Source: Eubacteriales bacterium (GTDB lineage Bacteria > Bacillota > Clostridia > Lachnospirales > Lachnospiraceae). Taken from it: 64,000 bases of DNA. This document shows, in pieces, positions 52,520 to 64,000 of the stretch. Numbering within the stretch: the stretch's first letter is position 1; every line of letters starts with the position of its first letter. The translations under genes were made by a program, and so were the position numbers. Below the pieces are notes generated by a model. That model was given only the letters and a program-made list of their open reading frames with translations, had not been told where the DNA came from and did not search any database. The DNA is taken from positions 62,001-126,000 of the forward strand of contig JAUNGM010000004.1 of the NCBI GenBank assembly GCA_030524545.1. The letters run 5' to 3'.

Positions 52520-52975
52520 TTACGGCGTATTTGTATCGGATTCTGCGGATGCTTTCTGGTATTTGCAAATCTGCACCCTGCAGTAACCGTCTTTGGAAAC
52601 CTTGTTCAAGGCAATTCCTAAAACATAATCACCTTCTGCTGCCGTTGCAGCAAGACCATTTGCTCCCGCTGTCACTTCTGCTCCTTTGGCAATCGCTGCG
52701 CCCGCCACAATATAACCGATATCTTTAATCTGGATATCGACATCGTCACCTTTTGCTACTTTTCCTGATTCAACTCCAGAAATATCATTGTAGCCAGCTT
52801 CAATCAAAGCAACTCCTAAAAGCGGCTTTGTTCCATCTGTAGCCAGGATCACGTTACCCTCTGTGTCGTAAACCATAATTCTGTTCCTGCAGTCCGCAAT
52901 TGCCGCTCCAGCCTGCTCAACGATAGTCGGACTCTGGTTAATCAGCGTTCCATTAAAATTTCTATTGTTAGCCAT
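52520..52975 (-). CDS. Capsid decoration protein, DUF2190-like
   Basis: 151 residues, beta-rich with GVALIEAGYNDISGVESGKVAKGDDVDIQIKDIGYIVAG (a DUF2190-type motif). Located directly after the scaffold gene. Likely decorates or cements the capsid surface. Confidence 0.75.
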   Translation of the reverse strand: MANNRNFNGTLINQSPTIVEQAGAAIADCRNRIMVYDTEGNVILATDGTKPLLGVALIEAGYNDISGVESGKVAKGDDVDIQIKDIGYIVAGAAIAKGAEVTAGANGLAATAAEGDYVLGIALNKVSKDGYCRVQICKYQKASAESDTNTP

Positions 52976-55900
52976 CTGTCTTTTCCTCCTCTCTTAGAAT
53001 CTCGCTTCTTCTTCGTATGCCGCCATCAGCTCCGGATTGTCTTCCCAGGCTTTTGCAACCGCATCCGTATAGCTCATTCCGGGATCTTTCTCAATATAGC
53101 CCTTTGCAATGCTGCTGATTTTTGCCTCTGCAGAATTTTCATTGGCCGGATATGAAGGTGTCGGTCTGTATCCGGATTTTCCGATTTCAGCAAATGCACC
53201 TGACTTCTCTACCGCAGATTTGGCATCGTCCAGAGCGGCGATCAGCTGATTGTACGCATCCCCTCCGGCAGCTTTAACGCTCTTAAGCACCGGATAAAGC
53301 TCATCTTCTTTCTTTCCGATGATTTCATAACTTTTCGCCACCTCACGAAGTTCCTTCTCTTCCGTCTGCTCACGGAATTTTCTCAAGGCTTCAATCTCTG
53401 CTTTTACCGCCGGATGCAGTCCCTTGTAAATATCTTCCTGCCCGTCTGCTGTTTGAGGGGATGTGCTAAGCCCCAATGTCTGGAGTGCTTTTTTCACAGC
53501 ATCGTCCTCTTTCCCTTCCTTTCCTTCTTTGACGGTCTCTTTTGCCTCCTCCTTCGTTTCTTCTCCGGATGCACTCTTATCAATGCCATAGCGTTTTTCG
53601 AGATCTTCCAGGAATAATCTTTCAGCATTTGTCAGCTTACTTTTGTCGATCTTGCTCATTTCATCTTCTCCTTTCATGTTTTCTTTTTTAACAGGTTCAC
53701 TTGCTGCAGGCCCGGGATCAGCTTTTTCGATTGTCTCGGCCAATCTGCTGTAAACAGACTTCATAATTTCTAATTCTTCCGCTGTGACTTCTTCCGTATT
53801 TTTCGTTATACCTACGGCTTTTCCACTGGACCATTGACCGATAGACTCCTTCATCATTGTGCAGAAGTCCTCCAGGCTTTCCAGCATAGCATTAGAAGCT
53901 CCAGTGCTGTCCAGCTCTTCATCCCATGCGATAGAGCAGAGGGAAGAATGAAGGGCATAGCAGATATCCCACATTTCATCAACAATCTTCTGATTCTTCC
54001 GCTGGTTCATCTTCTCAGCAAAAGTTTCCGATCCGCCTTTCTCAATTTCTTCTACTGCGCTGTTGATTTCCTCCGGTTTCAAGCCGGCCATCTTTGCAAT
54101 AGCACTGAGTAGGCGTTTCAAGACTCCATTTTCTTCGGTCTCTGCTGTCTCGTACCCCTTTCCTGCTGCTTCATCCTTGCGTTTAAACAATTTGATATGC
54201 GCATCAGGATTGGCTCCCTGATCTACAAAGTCAACCTTTGTTACTTTGAGATTTTTTAATTTTGTTGCCATGCAGTTCCTCCTTTCTTTGAATTTATAAT
54301 GCAAAAAGACACCCTGGCGGATGTCCCTCTGATTATCTGCAAATTCCCCTTAAAAAGGGCTACCTATGCCTTTTTACAGTCTTCATAGGTATAGTTGATA
54401 GGTTTAGTGCGCTGAAAAACTCAATACGCCCCTGTTTTTACCCGGCATTTTCATCTTCTACCTCAACTCTTTCTGCCTCTCCCTCTATAGAGAACATTGG
54501 ATATGTGCCATCTTTGACCTTTTCCCATACATCAGGATCAGTCACCTTAAACCCAATCCACCAGCCAACAGGAAGTGTTTCTTCCGGTATTCCCATTGCT
54601 TGCAGCTTCTCTTTTGTGAAGACTACACTTTCAACCAGAACTGCTGCCCCGCCTCTTTCGTGCATTTCCCCACCTTCACGGTAAAGCTCTACAAAATTGT
54701 ATGCGGCATTCTCTAACTCTTCCGGTTCTACAATATCCTCCTGCCAGTCCTCTACTATTTCACCATTGGAACGGATGGACACGTTGGCCCATCCAAAAGC
54801 AAGCATTTTATCATCATCAGATTTTGTAATCCGGAATCTGCCCTTAATTACTGATTTCGGGGATTCTCTCGGCCTCGGCTCTGCTTTTTTACTTGATTTT
54901 TGTATAAATTCGGAAAATCTTCGCATATCTCTTACCTTCTTTCCTTAAAATGTCGGCAATCCAATCTCAATATATTCAACAGCACACGCACATTTGGGAT
55001 GTGCTGGCGGGAGCATCTTCTGTCCAACAAACAGCAATCGACCTTTGAAATCAAAATTATCATCCATTTCGATTTCAGTTCCATCCAAGGCAGCACAGGT
55101 AGGACAAACAGCATCGTCCCCTGAAGTAATCCAGCGTTTTTTCATGGTTCCCAGCAAACCGTCTTCCTGTGCTTGTCTTACTCCCTGATCCGCTCCTCTG
55201 TTGTACGCAAATTCTAACTCCGTCTGAGCAATCGTATATGCTCTCTGTCGGTGTTTCTTCTCTGCATACTTCTGAGCCGCATCCAGTGCCTTTTTCCGGA
55301 CATTTTCCGGTTTCATTCTTGGATGCTCGGTTTTCAAGTTATCTACCACTTTGTCATATAGCCTCATGGTAGCTTTTGCATCTCCATCTGTCAGGCCAAT
55401 GCACGGACGTATAAGCCTTGCCAATTCATCGACTGTATGCTCCTCAACCACCTTCTTCGCAAGAAGTGATCGCATGGCCTTCTTCTGCTCTGCAGTGCAT
55501 GAAGTTACAAATTCCGCCCCTCTCTCTTTTATCCAGTTTGCAATTCCGGGATTCTGCGTATTGATGCTGAATGACAGACTATCGAATATAGGCTGCCCTG
55601 CCGGACCTGCTGCCATCGCTTTTTCCCATATCGGCGTCAGTTTTTCAGCAACCAGTACCGAATAATCTTGTTGCCACTCTTCAAACTGTTTCTGGCTGAG
55701 TGAGCCTTCTTTTACCGCATCCCTTAATTCGTGGTAGGTTATCGCATTTCTCTGATCTTCCCAAAAACTGTACAGAATTTCTGCAGGTTCGTCTGTGTTC
55801 TGATCCAGAAATCGTTTCAGCCTATCAAGAATTTCCTGTGCATTTTTACTCCTTCTTTTTTTCAGACGGTGCGGGGGTCTTATGAGGAATGTCATACTAC

Positions 55901-58900
55901 CACTCTCCCTAAGCGTTTTTTAGCTGCCTCTATCTCTTCTTCGGATATTTCTTCGCTTTCCTCTTCCGGACTCTTGCCTGCGGCTGATTCCGGCTCTGGC
56001 GGCTCATTCTGATTCTGCTGCTTTTCTCTCTTTGCATCAATCTCCCTGGTGTCTTCTGTTTTTTCCGGGAGTTTAGCAATCTGACGGGCGTAATCTTCGA
56101 GGGCATCATCCGGAACCAGTACGCCAATGCTTACCATATCCTTGATATATGCACCGACTTTTGCTATATCCGCATCCTCAATATCACCATGCGTCAACTT
56201 CGGATAATCGGTAATGCCGGCAAAATGATCTCCGTTTATGTCAATCAAATTTGGTATGCCCTGGCTATTGAACGTCTCTGCAATAATGTCCAGATATGCT
56301 CCGCAGGCCATCGCAAACAGTTCTGTCTTGTCAGAACTCAAAGCCCAAGAACCATTTTGCTGATGCCCGAGGAAAATAAAATCAGCCAGGACAGTCATTG
56401 CTATTCTGGTATCATACCGATCTATAATCGCATTGGTATCAAACTGCCTTGTGCCTCCGGAACTCAAAAGCTCCAGTTTGAAATTTCCCGGAAGGACAAC
56501 GCCCTCTTTTTCATCTCGCCGAATCTGACGCACCATCTCTTCCAGTCCTGCCAGAATTTTTGCAATGTGTTCATCCTCGGTATTCCAGATATCCAGATCT
56601 TCGGGTGCATATATGACTGGCAATCCAGCCAGGTCTCTCTCGATACCAATTCCCTCAATCTCCTGTATTCTCCTCTTGAAATACCAAGAGCGATAGGCAT
56701 TTCTCAAAATGCTTCTGCCCTCTGGATTGTCTTTTCTGGCTTTGGTTCTGAATAACATGGCTTTGCTTAACGGTATCGTAAGCAGTCCGAAATCCGGCGG
56801 CGGCATTTGCGTCATTCCAATTAGGTTGTCTGCTTCGTCATACTCCCACCGATACAAAGTTTCCTGTGATCTAATAGGCAATTTCGCCCATCCAATCAGG
56901 CCATCTTCAAACTTACTTCTGGTTCTGGTGTCTTTGGTATTCCCCATCCGTCGCTTATAGACAATTTCATGGAAACTCCAGCCGTAAACGAGGAAGGACA
57001 GAATTTCAGAAACCGTATCAACCCATGTTGTCTGCATATCATCCATGCAAGATTGCACAAATTCTGCAGCCTCCTTGTCCTTTGCAGAACCGCCTCCAGG
57101 TTCTACCGTCCACGCAGTCTGCCTCACCAGCATTTCAATCGCATAAAGAATGGCTCCTACCACATCGTCATTCTCCGACATTTCCCGGTATACTTCTATT
57201 CCTTTGTAACCTCTAAGCTCAGGCAGAAACTCCTCATAAATAACTCCGCCATACCGTCTCTGTCCGATACGTCCTATTTCTTTTCTGTTGCTCGCCATCT
57301 GTTCTCACCTCACTTTCTCCAATAACTGTTCTTGTTAAGCGTATCTTTAGGTGGTGCCGAGTAGGTTGCTCCATTCTCAATCTCATTGAAAGCAGAACTG
57401 CTACCATCCACCATATCCTTAAATTTTGATTCCGGGAACGACTCCAGCTGATTGAAATACATTTCATTCCAGTCCGCTATGAGAACATCTACGTTTCCCG
57501 CTTGCCATTGAGCTGCAAAAGGTTCTGCTCTGGATTCTTTGCTTCCAGACTCACCTATCGTTTTTACCAGGAACCCCGACAACATTTTGGTATACGACTG
57601 CGCTTGCTCTTTTCCTGCCTGCCCTGGGTCCTGTGGAAGTCTTTCAATCACTCTTCCGTATTTTGCCTTATCTGCCTGTGCAGTCATTTTGATAAGTTTT
57701 CGCACATCTGAAGCAGCCAATCTCTTATTTATGACATCTGCCACAATGTAGCGTCCGTTCTTACGCTTTCCTATCAGCACGCCCGCTGTATATGCCGGAT
57801 CACCGTCTTCATCTTCGCTTGTTGCTGCCAAGTCCCAACCTCTGCACCAAGAAATAACATCCTTGGGGATCTCATCCAGCATTGCGCCAACTTGGACTCT
57901 TCTGAAATACAAGCCGGCCGCTGCCTTAATCTTCCAGTTGCCCTTTAACAGACGTTCTCTTTCAACCGTGGGAAGTGCTTTCAGGTTCGCCAAATATCCG
58001 GGGTCTATTTCCATCAAGATTTTGTTATCCTGCAGTGTGCTGGCTATAAACGTCACGCTTTTTACATCTCTCGCATCATGCCCTTGTTCCACCAGCTCTT
58101 CTTTCGAATCAGCCCATATGATTTCATCATTCACCCGGATCATGTATCGGATAACGCCACTTCTTTCCGGTATCGGATAGCCTGTCTCCTGGTTGATCCA
58201 CCACTTGATGAATTCAGCTACCCAACTGTCTGCATCCGGATTGCAAGTGGCCCTTATGTACGGAGCTACGCCGGAATCAGTACGGTTTCTGGAGAACATA
58301 TAAAAAAACTGATACTTCGTAAAATGTGTCAGCTCGTCAAATGCTATCATTGCAATCTGCGATCCTTGCCAATCAAGGCAATCAGCGTCACTTCCCAGGT
58401 GTGCAAAATTAACCGATGCGCCGCTTTTAAACTTCCAATGTAGTTTAGGTGTCTTGCGTGGATATGAACCTTGCACGAGGCTATAAATCTTTCCAGAACT
58501 ATCCCATAATCCTCCTGGAGCAGTAACCTGGGTGTAGTTGCTTCGGAAGATCACGGCATTATAATTTTTATTCTTCATATGCCGGAGCGGTTCAAGCAGC
58601 AATCCAAACGTCTTCCCTCCACCGGCAGCTCCTCCGTAAATGCAAACATCCGCAGATGTCGCAAGGAATCTCTCCTGCGGTCCTTTCTGCGGTCCTATTC
58701 TGATTATTTTCCCCATCAGCCATCCCTCCCATTATCCGGAAGATAAAACTGCACCTGGTCTTCATCACCTGTTGTTTCCGGTATAAATTCCGGTCTATCC
58801 TGCCATCTGTCTCTCTGTCTGTTTTTCAACCAGAAGCACTGTGCTCCAACATCTGGGGGAACGTGTTTCTTGATTTTCTCGACTTTGACAGGTTTTATAT

Positions 58901-61900
58901 TTCCTTCTTTGTCGTACTCAACAATTCTCTTTTCTTCCTCGTACTCATACCCGGTCGCTCTCTGATATAAACTCCTCACTACTTTTGCATCGGATACTCC
59001 TTTTCCCTGTGCCAGAGCTACGCCGAAACTCTCATGGTCCTTACTCCATCGGATAATCGTCCGTTTGGAAACTCCCATTGCCTTTGCGATTTCCTCATTG
59101 GTAGCTCCCATAGCAGCCAAAGACCACGCCCAGTCATCGTGATAGTCTGGATTGTATTTGACCTTAGCTGCCATGCCTTATCTACTTTCCACTCAGATAA
59201 TCAGCGCAAAGGTATTCGATTAACTGCCATTTGTTCTTGCTTGTGATTGTCCCGTCCTTCTCAGCTTTCTTTATGGCCTGTTTTATAACCTCAGCTGATT
59301 CAGACGGTATGGCACTGCTCCCAAACAGCTTTGTAAGATAGGTCCAGTCTTCATCCTCGTTGAAGCCAACAGCATCCATCTTCTCATTGACAGTCTCAAT
59401 CATCGAATGAACTGCGGCGCCTACATTTCGGATGTCTGTAAACTTCTGGTACTTATCCAATGTCTCTACAAATCGTTTGCATTGCTCGTATGCGGCTACT
59501 CCGATAATTTCAGCACCGGAATTCTGTAAGTTCTTCAACAGCACATCCATATCGCTGATCTGGTGCGGCAAGAACGCAAACGTAATATTCTTAAAATCAA
59601 AATGAACCGCAGGGGATGCCAGCTTATCGTACTGCTCCAGCGGTTCTTCCATGATGTCTTTTCCGATAAAACTTTCCAGCATATCGTCAACATCGGTGAT
59701 CATCTTCACAATTTCTCTCAGTGTAGAATCATCATCAAATCCTGCAATCGCATTGTGGGCCAGCTGCTTTGCCGCAATCTGGCTTCTTGTTAATCCGCTC
59801 ACATCCAGAATGACGATGATCTCTTTCATTCCCGCTGCTCTCGCAGACTTAATGCGGTGATGTCCGGACACAATTTCCAGCTTATCATCAACCAGTACCA
59901 GGAATGGCAGACTTTCCAGCTGTCCTCTTTTCTTGATGTTCGCTGTCAGCTGATCCTGCATTTCATTTTTCATCACACGTGCATTGATGTCCTGCTCCTT
60001 CATGTTATCTATCTGGACTTTTGCAATCACCAGACCGGACCCCATGTCATATATTACTTCATAGCCTTTGCTCTGTTCTCCTGCCATTGTTTCTCCCTTC
60101 TCAACCATTCTTTCAAAGTATCTGCCTCAGACCTTCCTTCTTTCAACGGCGCCTCATAGGTCAGCTTATATCCATTCTGCTTATCCGGAACTCTCGTTAC
60201 CAGCTTCATAATGCCACGGACTTCCTTATTCTCCGGATATTTAGTTAGCATTGCTGTCCGAATTTTCGTCACCTTCTCTTTGTCCAGATCATCCAGGAGG
60301 GATTCTGCAAACTCCCTATTCTGCGCCAGCATATAACACAAACGTCCCAGGCGATACTTCTCATGCGGAACCTTCATCACATACCAGACAAAAAGCGAAT
60401 CAGCAGCCATCTTGGATATACCGAATACTCCTGCTATATATCCATCAATCAGCAATGCCCGGTTATATGTAGCTGAAGAACCAACAAAGTTATGCGTCCA
60501 CAATACACGATAATACTGTGCCTCTGCTCCCTTTATAGGAATCACCTGCACCTTGCTGCCCTCTGTAATCTCGTAATCTCTTGGCAACATACTGCACTCC
60601 AGCGGCTCCAGCTTGCTTTCCGATGGACGCTTTATCTTCTTTCCGTTCGCCAGAGCAACAGCTTCCTCTTCCCGGTTTGTCGTGATATAACTATTGAGGT
60701 CTGCCCTTGTGCCAGACCGGGCAAATATTGTATATCCTACCGCTTCTCCTGCTCTTTTTTCCTGATAGCAAATCACCAGAGCCTTTGCGTCCATGCACAT
60801 ATCGTATAGCTGCTGATGCCCTGTATCTGGATTGAACAGCTGATACTCCGGCTCTTTCCAGGTCATTTTCCCCTGGGTGTCATAAAACTTCTCATACCCC
60901 GAAAAGTATGTCGGAGGATTTGCGATAATCAGAGCGTGCGGATCATCCAGCACTTCTTTCAGATGGTCCCACATATCCAATGGACGGTAGCTCATTCCGT
61001 GCAAAAGCGCCTTCGTGCTATCGATCTGCTTTTGGATGTCCGCTATATGTTCTGCTCTCCGGTACTTTAAATCCATAAGCATATTGTGGAAATACTCATT
61101 TCCGGCACTTTTTGATGTGCGGAGATACATCTGGGCGTATAAAGCCGTTGCCGGGTCAAGCAACTCTTCATCCGTGAAGCCTTGAGCATGAATTTCCAGA
61201 GACTCTAATGATTGCTCTGTAATAGCATACCCAAGCACTGAGGTCATCATGGAAACGTCACTTGTTTCTATCTGCTCTGGTTTAAATCCGGAACGCACTG
61301 CCAGATTCGCCATGGCGAACGTGCCGGCACAAGGTTCGACAAACCGTGTATATCCCGATTTCGCCGCTGTTTCAATCAGTTTTACCAGGAACTTCTGCTC
61401 TACCGTGCCAAGGCAACCAAGAAACATCTCTCCTGGGTCCCTAAAAAACGCCATTCACCTTTCACTCCTTTCTTTTTTTGTTCAAAATATACAAAAAGCC
61501 AGGTCAAGTCTCTGGTACTAACCCCGTGATCCAGGAGACCGCTCTGGCAAATTGCACAAAATAAAGGCACCGTACTTTGATTATACGATGCCGTTTCTTT
61601 TGGACCGGACCCCTGCTATAAACAGGAACTCTCCCCTGGGTGGGAAGTGTGATCTTTCACCAGGTCCGGATATTATATTGTCATGCCCGCCATTCCGAAT
61701 AAACTCATTTGCTGAAATCCATCATTTTCGCATTTGGACTCCTTCTGAGCGGCGGACTGTTTACTGTCTGCTTTCCTCCCTTGGCCTGCAGGCTTCTTTG
61801 CTTTTGGCGGGTTCGGGTCAGGTAATTCCTGAATAATCTCTCCCGTCTGTTCACAATACCACTGAGCAAACACGGTTCTGTGGCACCAATCTTCTGGTAT

Positions 61901-64000
61901 TCTCACATCTTCATAGCAAAGAAGGACCAACTCTTTCCCCTGGTCTGCGGCGGCTTTCTCAAACCGCATAACCATATTAACGATATTATCTGCTCCAATT
62001 CCTTCCAGTTTCCGGTAATATGCTTCTTTGAATGGCTCCAAGTCCATCTTCAACATATACCCCTTCGGTGCCAATGAGTAGCACTGCGTCTCTATCGTAT
62101 ACCCCAGCGGAAACCTCGGTGTACCAATGCTTATTCCAACGCAGTAATACTTTTCTTTATTCTCGGTCAGCTCCTTATTGCTGTACCGGCTTGTCCAAAT
62201 TGCCATATCTGACACTCCTTTTCCTCTCGCATGTGCAAGTTTTTGTATGATTTAATTATACTATGCGAGCAGGTCTAAGTACACTGAAATACCCTTTTTT
62301 AACCGATTTTTCATATTTTCTCCGTCTGTTTCCGGGAGGTCTAAGCCTCCCGGTCAAACTTTGGAGGGAAGAAAAACACACGTTTTTTAGGGGTGACATA
62401 TAGCTTATCGGGCTTTTACCAGAATATCACGTTCCCTTTCGCTTGTCTAGTGCAACATTTTCGCATATGCGAGTTATTTTCTCTTCTCATCTCGCATATT
62501 CTTTTTCTTTGAATTTCGGACGCTTCGCCTCGTCTCTATACTTTTCACACCCTCTATCCCAAAAAACAGGACCGATAAATCATCATACGCCTTTTCCAGT
62601 GTTCTATATACCGTACTCTTGTCAATCTGCTCCACTTCTGCCACTTCCTCCGGGGTCAGCGGCTTTTCTCTCAAATAAATCATCTCCACAACTCTGTGCC
62701 TACGCTGAATGTCCTGGATTTTTGACTTCTTACACTCTTTCTTGTAATTCTCCAGCTGCACATCCACGTGATTCATCAACATTCCCGTCACTATCCGGTT
62801 CCGGTTCGTGCTTGTAAGATTGAATTCATCTCTACGCACTCTGTCCAGAATTCCATCCAGTATTTCCTTTAGAGTGGGATCTGTCACCGTATCGGTTCCA
62901 GTTACGGACGTGTTTTTCATCCTTTTTAGCTGCCGGTAGTGGATGATGATTGTCTTTGCGCTGTTCTTGACCTTATCGGCCAATTCCTCACGTTCCTTTT
63001 CCTTCCTACGCTCATAGGCTTCTACTCCTTTCTTCGCTCCTTCCTTGCCCGCCGCTTTAATCAGATTGTCCAGGTCCTCTGCCGATATGACGACAAACTT
63101 TTTTTCTTCCCTGGTGTCCTCCTGCTCCTGCGGCATTTCTGTTATTGCTGTTCTTTCCTCTGCCATGATGCCACCTCCTTGACTTTGCTCTGTTTTTGAG
63201 ATAGAATCTCAGTAGGGTGCTGGCTCCGTCAAGGGGCTGGCTTTTTTATTTATCTACCCTCGTGTTTTAAGCGCCTGTCCGCATTCCGGGCAATACTTAT
63301 CTCCAACTATTCCCTGATCACAACAATTCTCAGTGCCACAGACCGGACAGTAATATTCGTCAACGTGGATATCCGTTACTTTCATTGCCTGCTGCTTCTC
63401 CATTGCTGTCCGGCATTCTTCCGGCGTACCGATCTGTCGGTACTGCTGCAGCTCCTGCATGGCGGAGATGGCGGTTTCTCTCGCCTCTACCGCCTCTTCA
63501 ACATCCTTCAGATAATTTACGTGAACTGGAGATTTATTTAATACCTCAATTTCATTCTGCAATTTTTCTATCGCTCTCTGAATATCCATCAGTCAGTCCT
63601 CCTCCCTATCTCTTTTCGCATTGTTATAAGATATCCTAATTCTTCCTTTCTTCGCCTTACTTTTCTCCATCCCGCATTCTCAAGCTCTTTTCTCATGGTC
63701 ACTGTGCCTCTCTGGTAGAAAGTTATTTCTACAGACTTTGGAGGTTTTCCAATAACTCCGGTTATTTTTAATCCCGGAAATATTTTCTGCAGTTTCTTCT
63801 CCTCGTCTATAACTCTTTCGTCCTTAAAAACACTCATTTTGTCCCTCCTTTCACTTTCTATACCCGGCGCAAGTCGCAAAATGTGATATATAGCCATATC
63901 CATCCGCTTCCGCAGCCTTACACCTTTTCCCTGATACAACTTCCCCGCTTGGCAATACAATTCTTTCCTTACCGCCCTGGACTTTCTTGTAGTCTACAAA

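Overview
The window is the greater part of a temperate myovirus (PBSX/XkdK-type contractile tail) lying in the genome of a low-GC Firmicute. AGGAGG-type ribosome sites, sigma-A promoters, the gene families and the FGE-type diversified proteins fit a gut Clostridium relative (Lachnospiraceae-like); I cannot name the species. Almost everything is transcribed on the minus strand, so the phage reads from right to left.

Layout. 1-4.1 kb is flanking DNA: a sigma-factor 3' end, an AAA-ATPase/PD-(D/E)XK protein, a DUF3990 toxin with an HTH partner, and the 3' remnant plus terminator of a chromosomal gene that probably marks the left attachment region. 4.3-9.4 kb holds phage genes (excisionase-like protein, HhH protein, PAPS-reductase-fold protein, nuclease-like protein, ParB-like protein, and a second DGR target, VP2). 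9.45-17.2 kb is a nested integrative element of about 7.7 kb with integrase, regulators, Uma2 nuclease, sigma factor and Xis-like protein, flanked by a 15-bp direct repeat. 17.1-27.0 kb is the early region of small genes. 27.0-27.6 kb is non-coding and carries a perfect parS, DnaA boxes, inverted repeats and operators (candidate origin/centromere). 27.7-31.2 kb is the lysis and small-membrane-protein module, including a tandem DUF2829 (Tad2-like) protein. 31.2-34.2 kb is a complete diversity-generating retroelement (reverse transcriptase, template repeat, Avd, variable protein VP1). 34.2-58.7 kb is baseplate, tail, head and terminase. 58.7-64 kb is ParB-like protein, adenine methyltransferase, a tRNA-like RNA, a DUF488 protein and an ArpU/RinA-like late regulator.

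How it works together. The DGR copies a 116-bp template into VP1, next to the tail genes, and into VP2, about 24 kb away in the early region. Differences fall almost entirely at template adenines (16 of 25 in VR1, about 15 of 25 in VR2). VP2 carries a one-base insertion inside its variable repeat that frameshifts its end. The nested element sits in the gene directly upstream of VP2, restores that gene's reading frame with a new 3' end, and cuts VP2 off from its operon. It carries the same operator family (CTCGCA-NN-TGCGAG) in a promoter spacer as the host phage, and also an ArpU-like gene followed by the same 17-bp motif found after the phage's own ArpU-like gene. This suggests that element and phage regulation are linked, as in a phage satellite.
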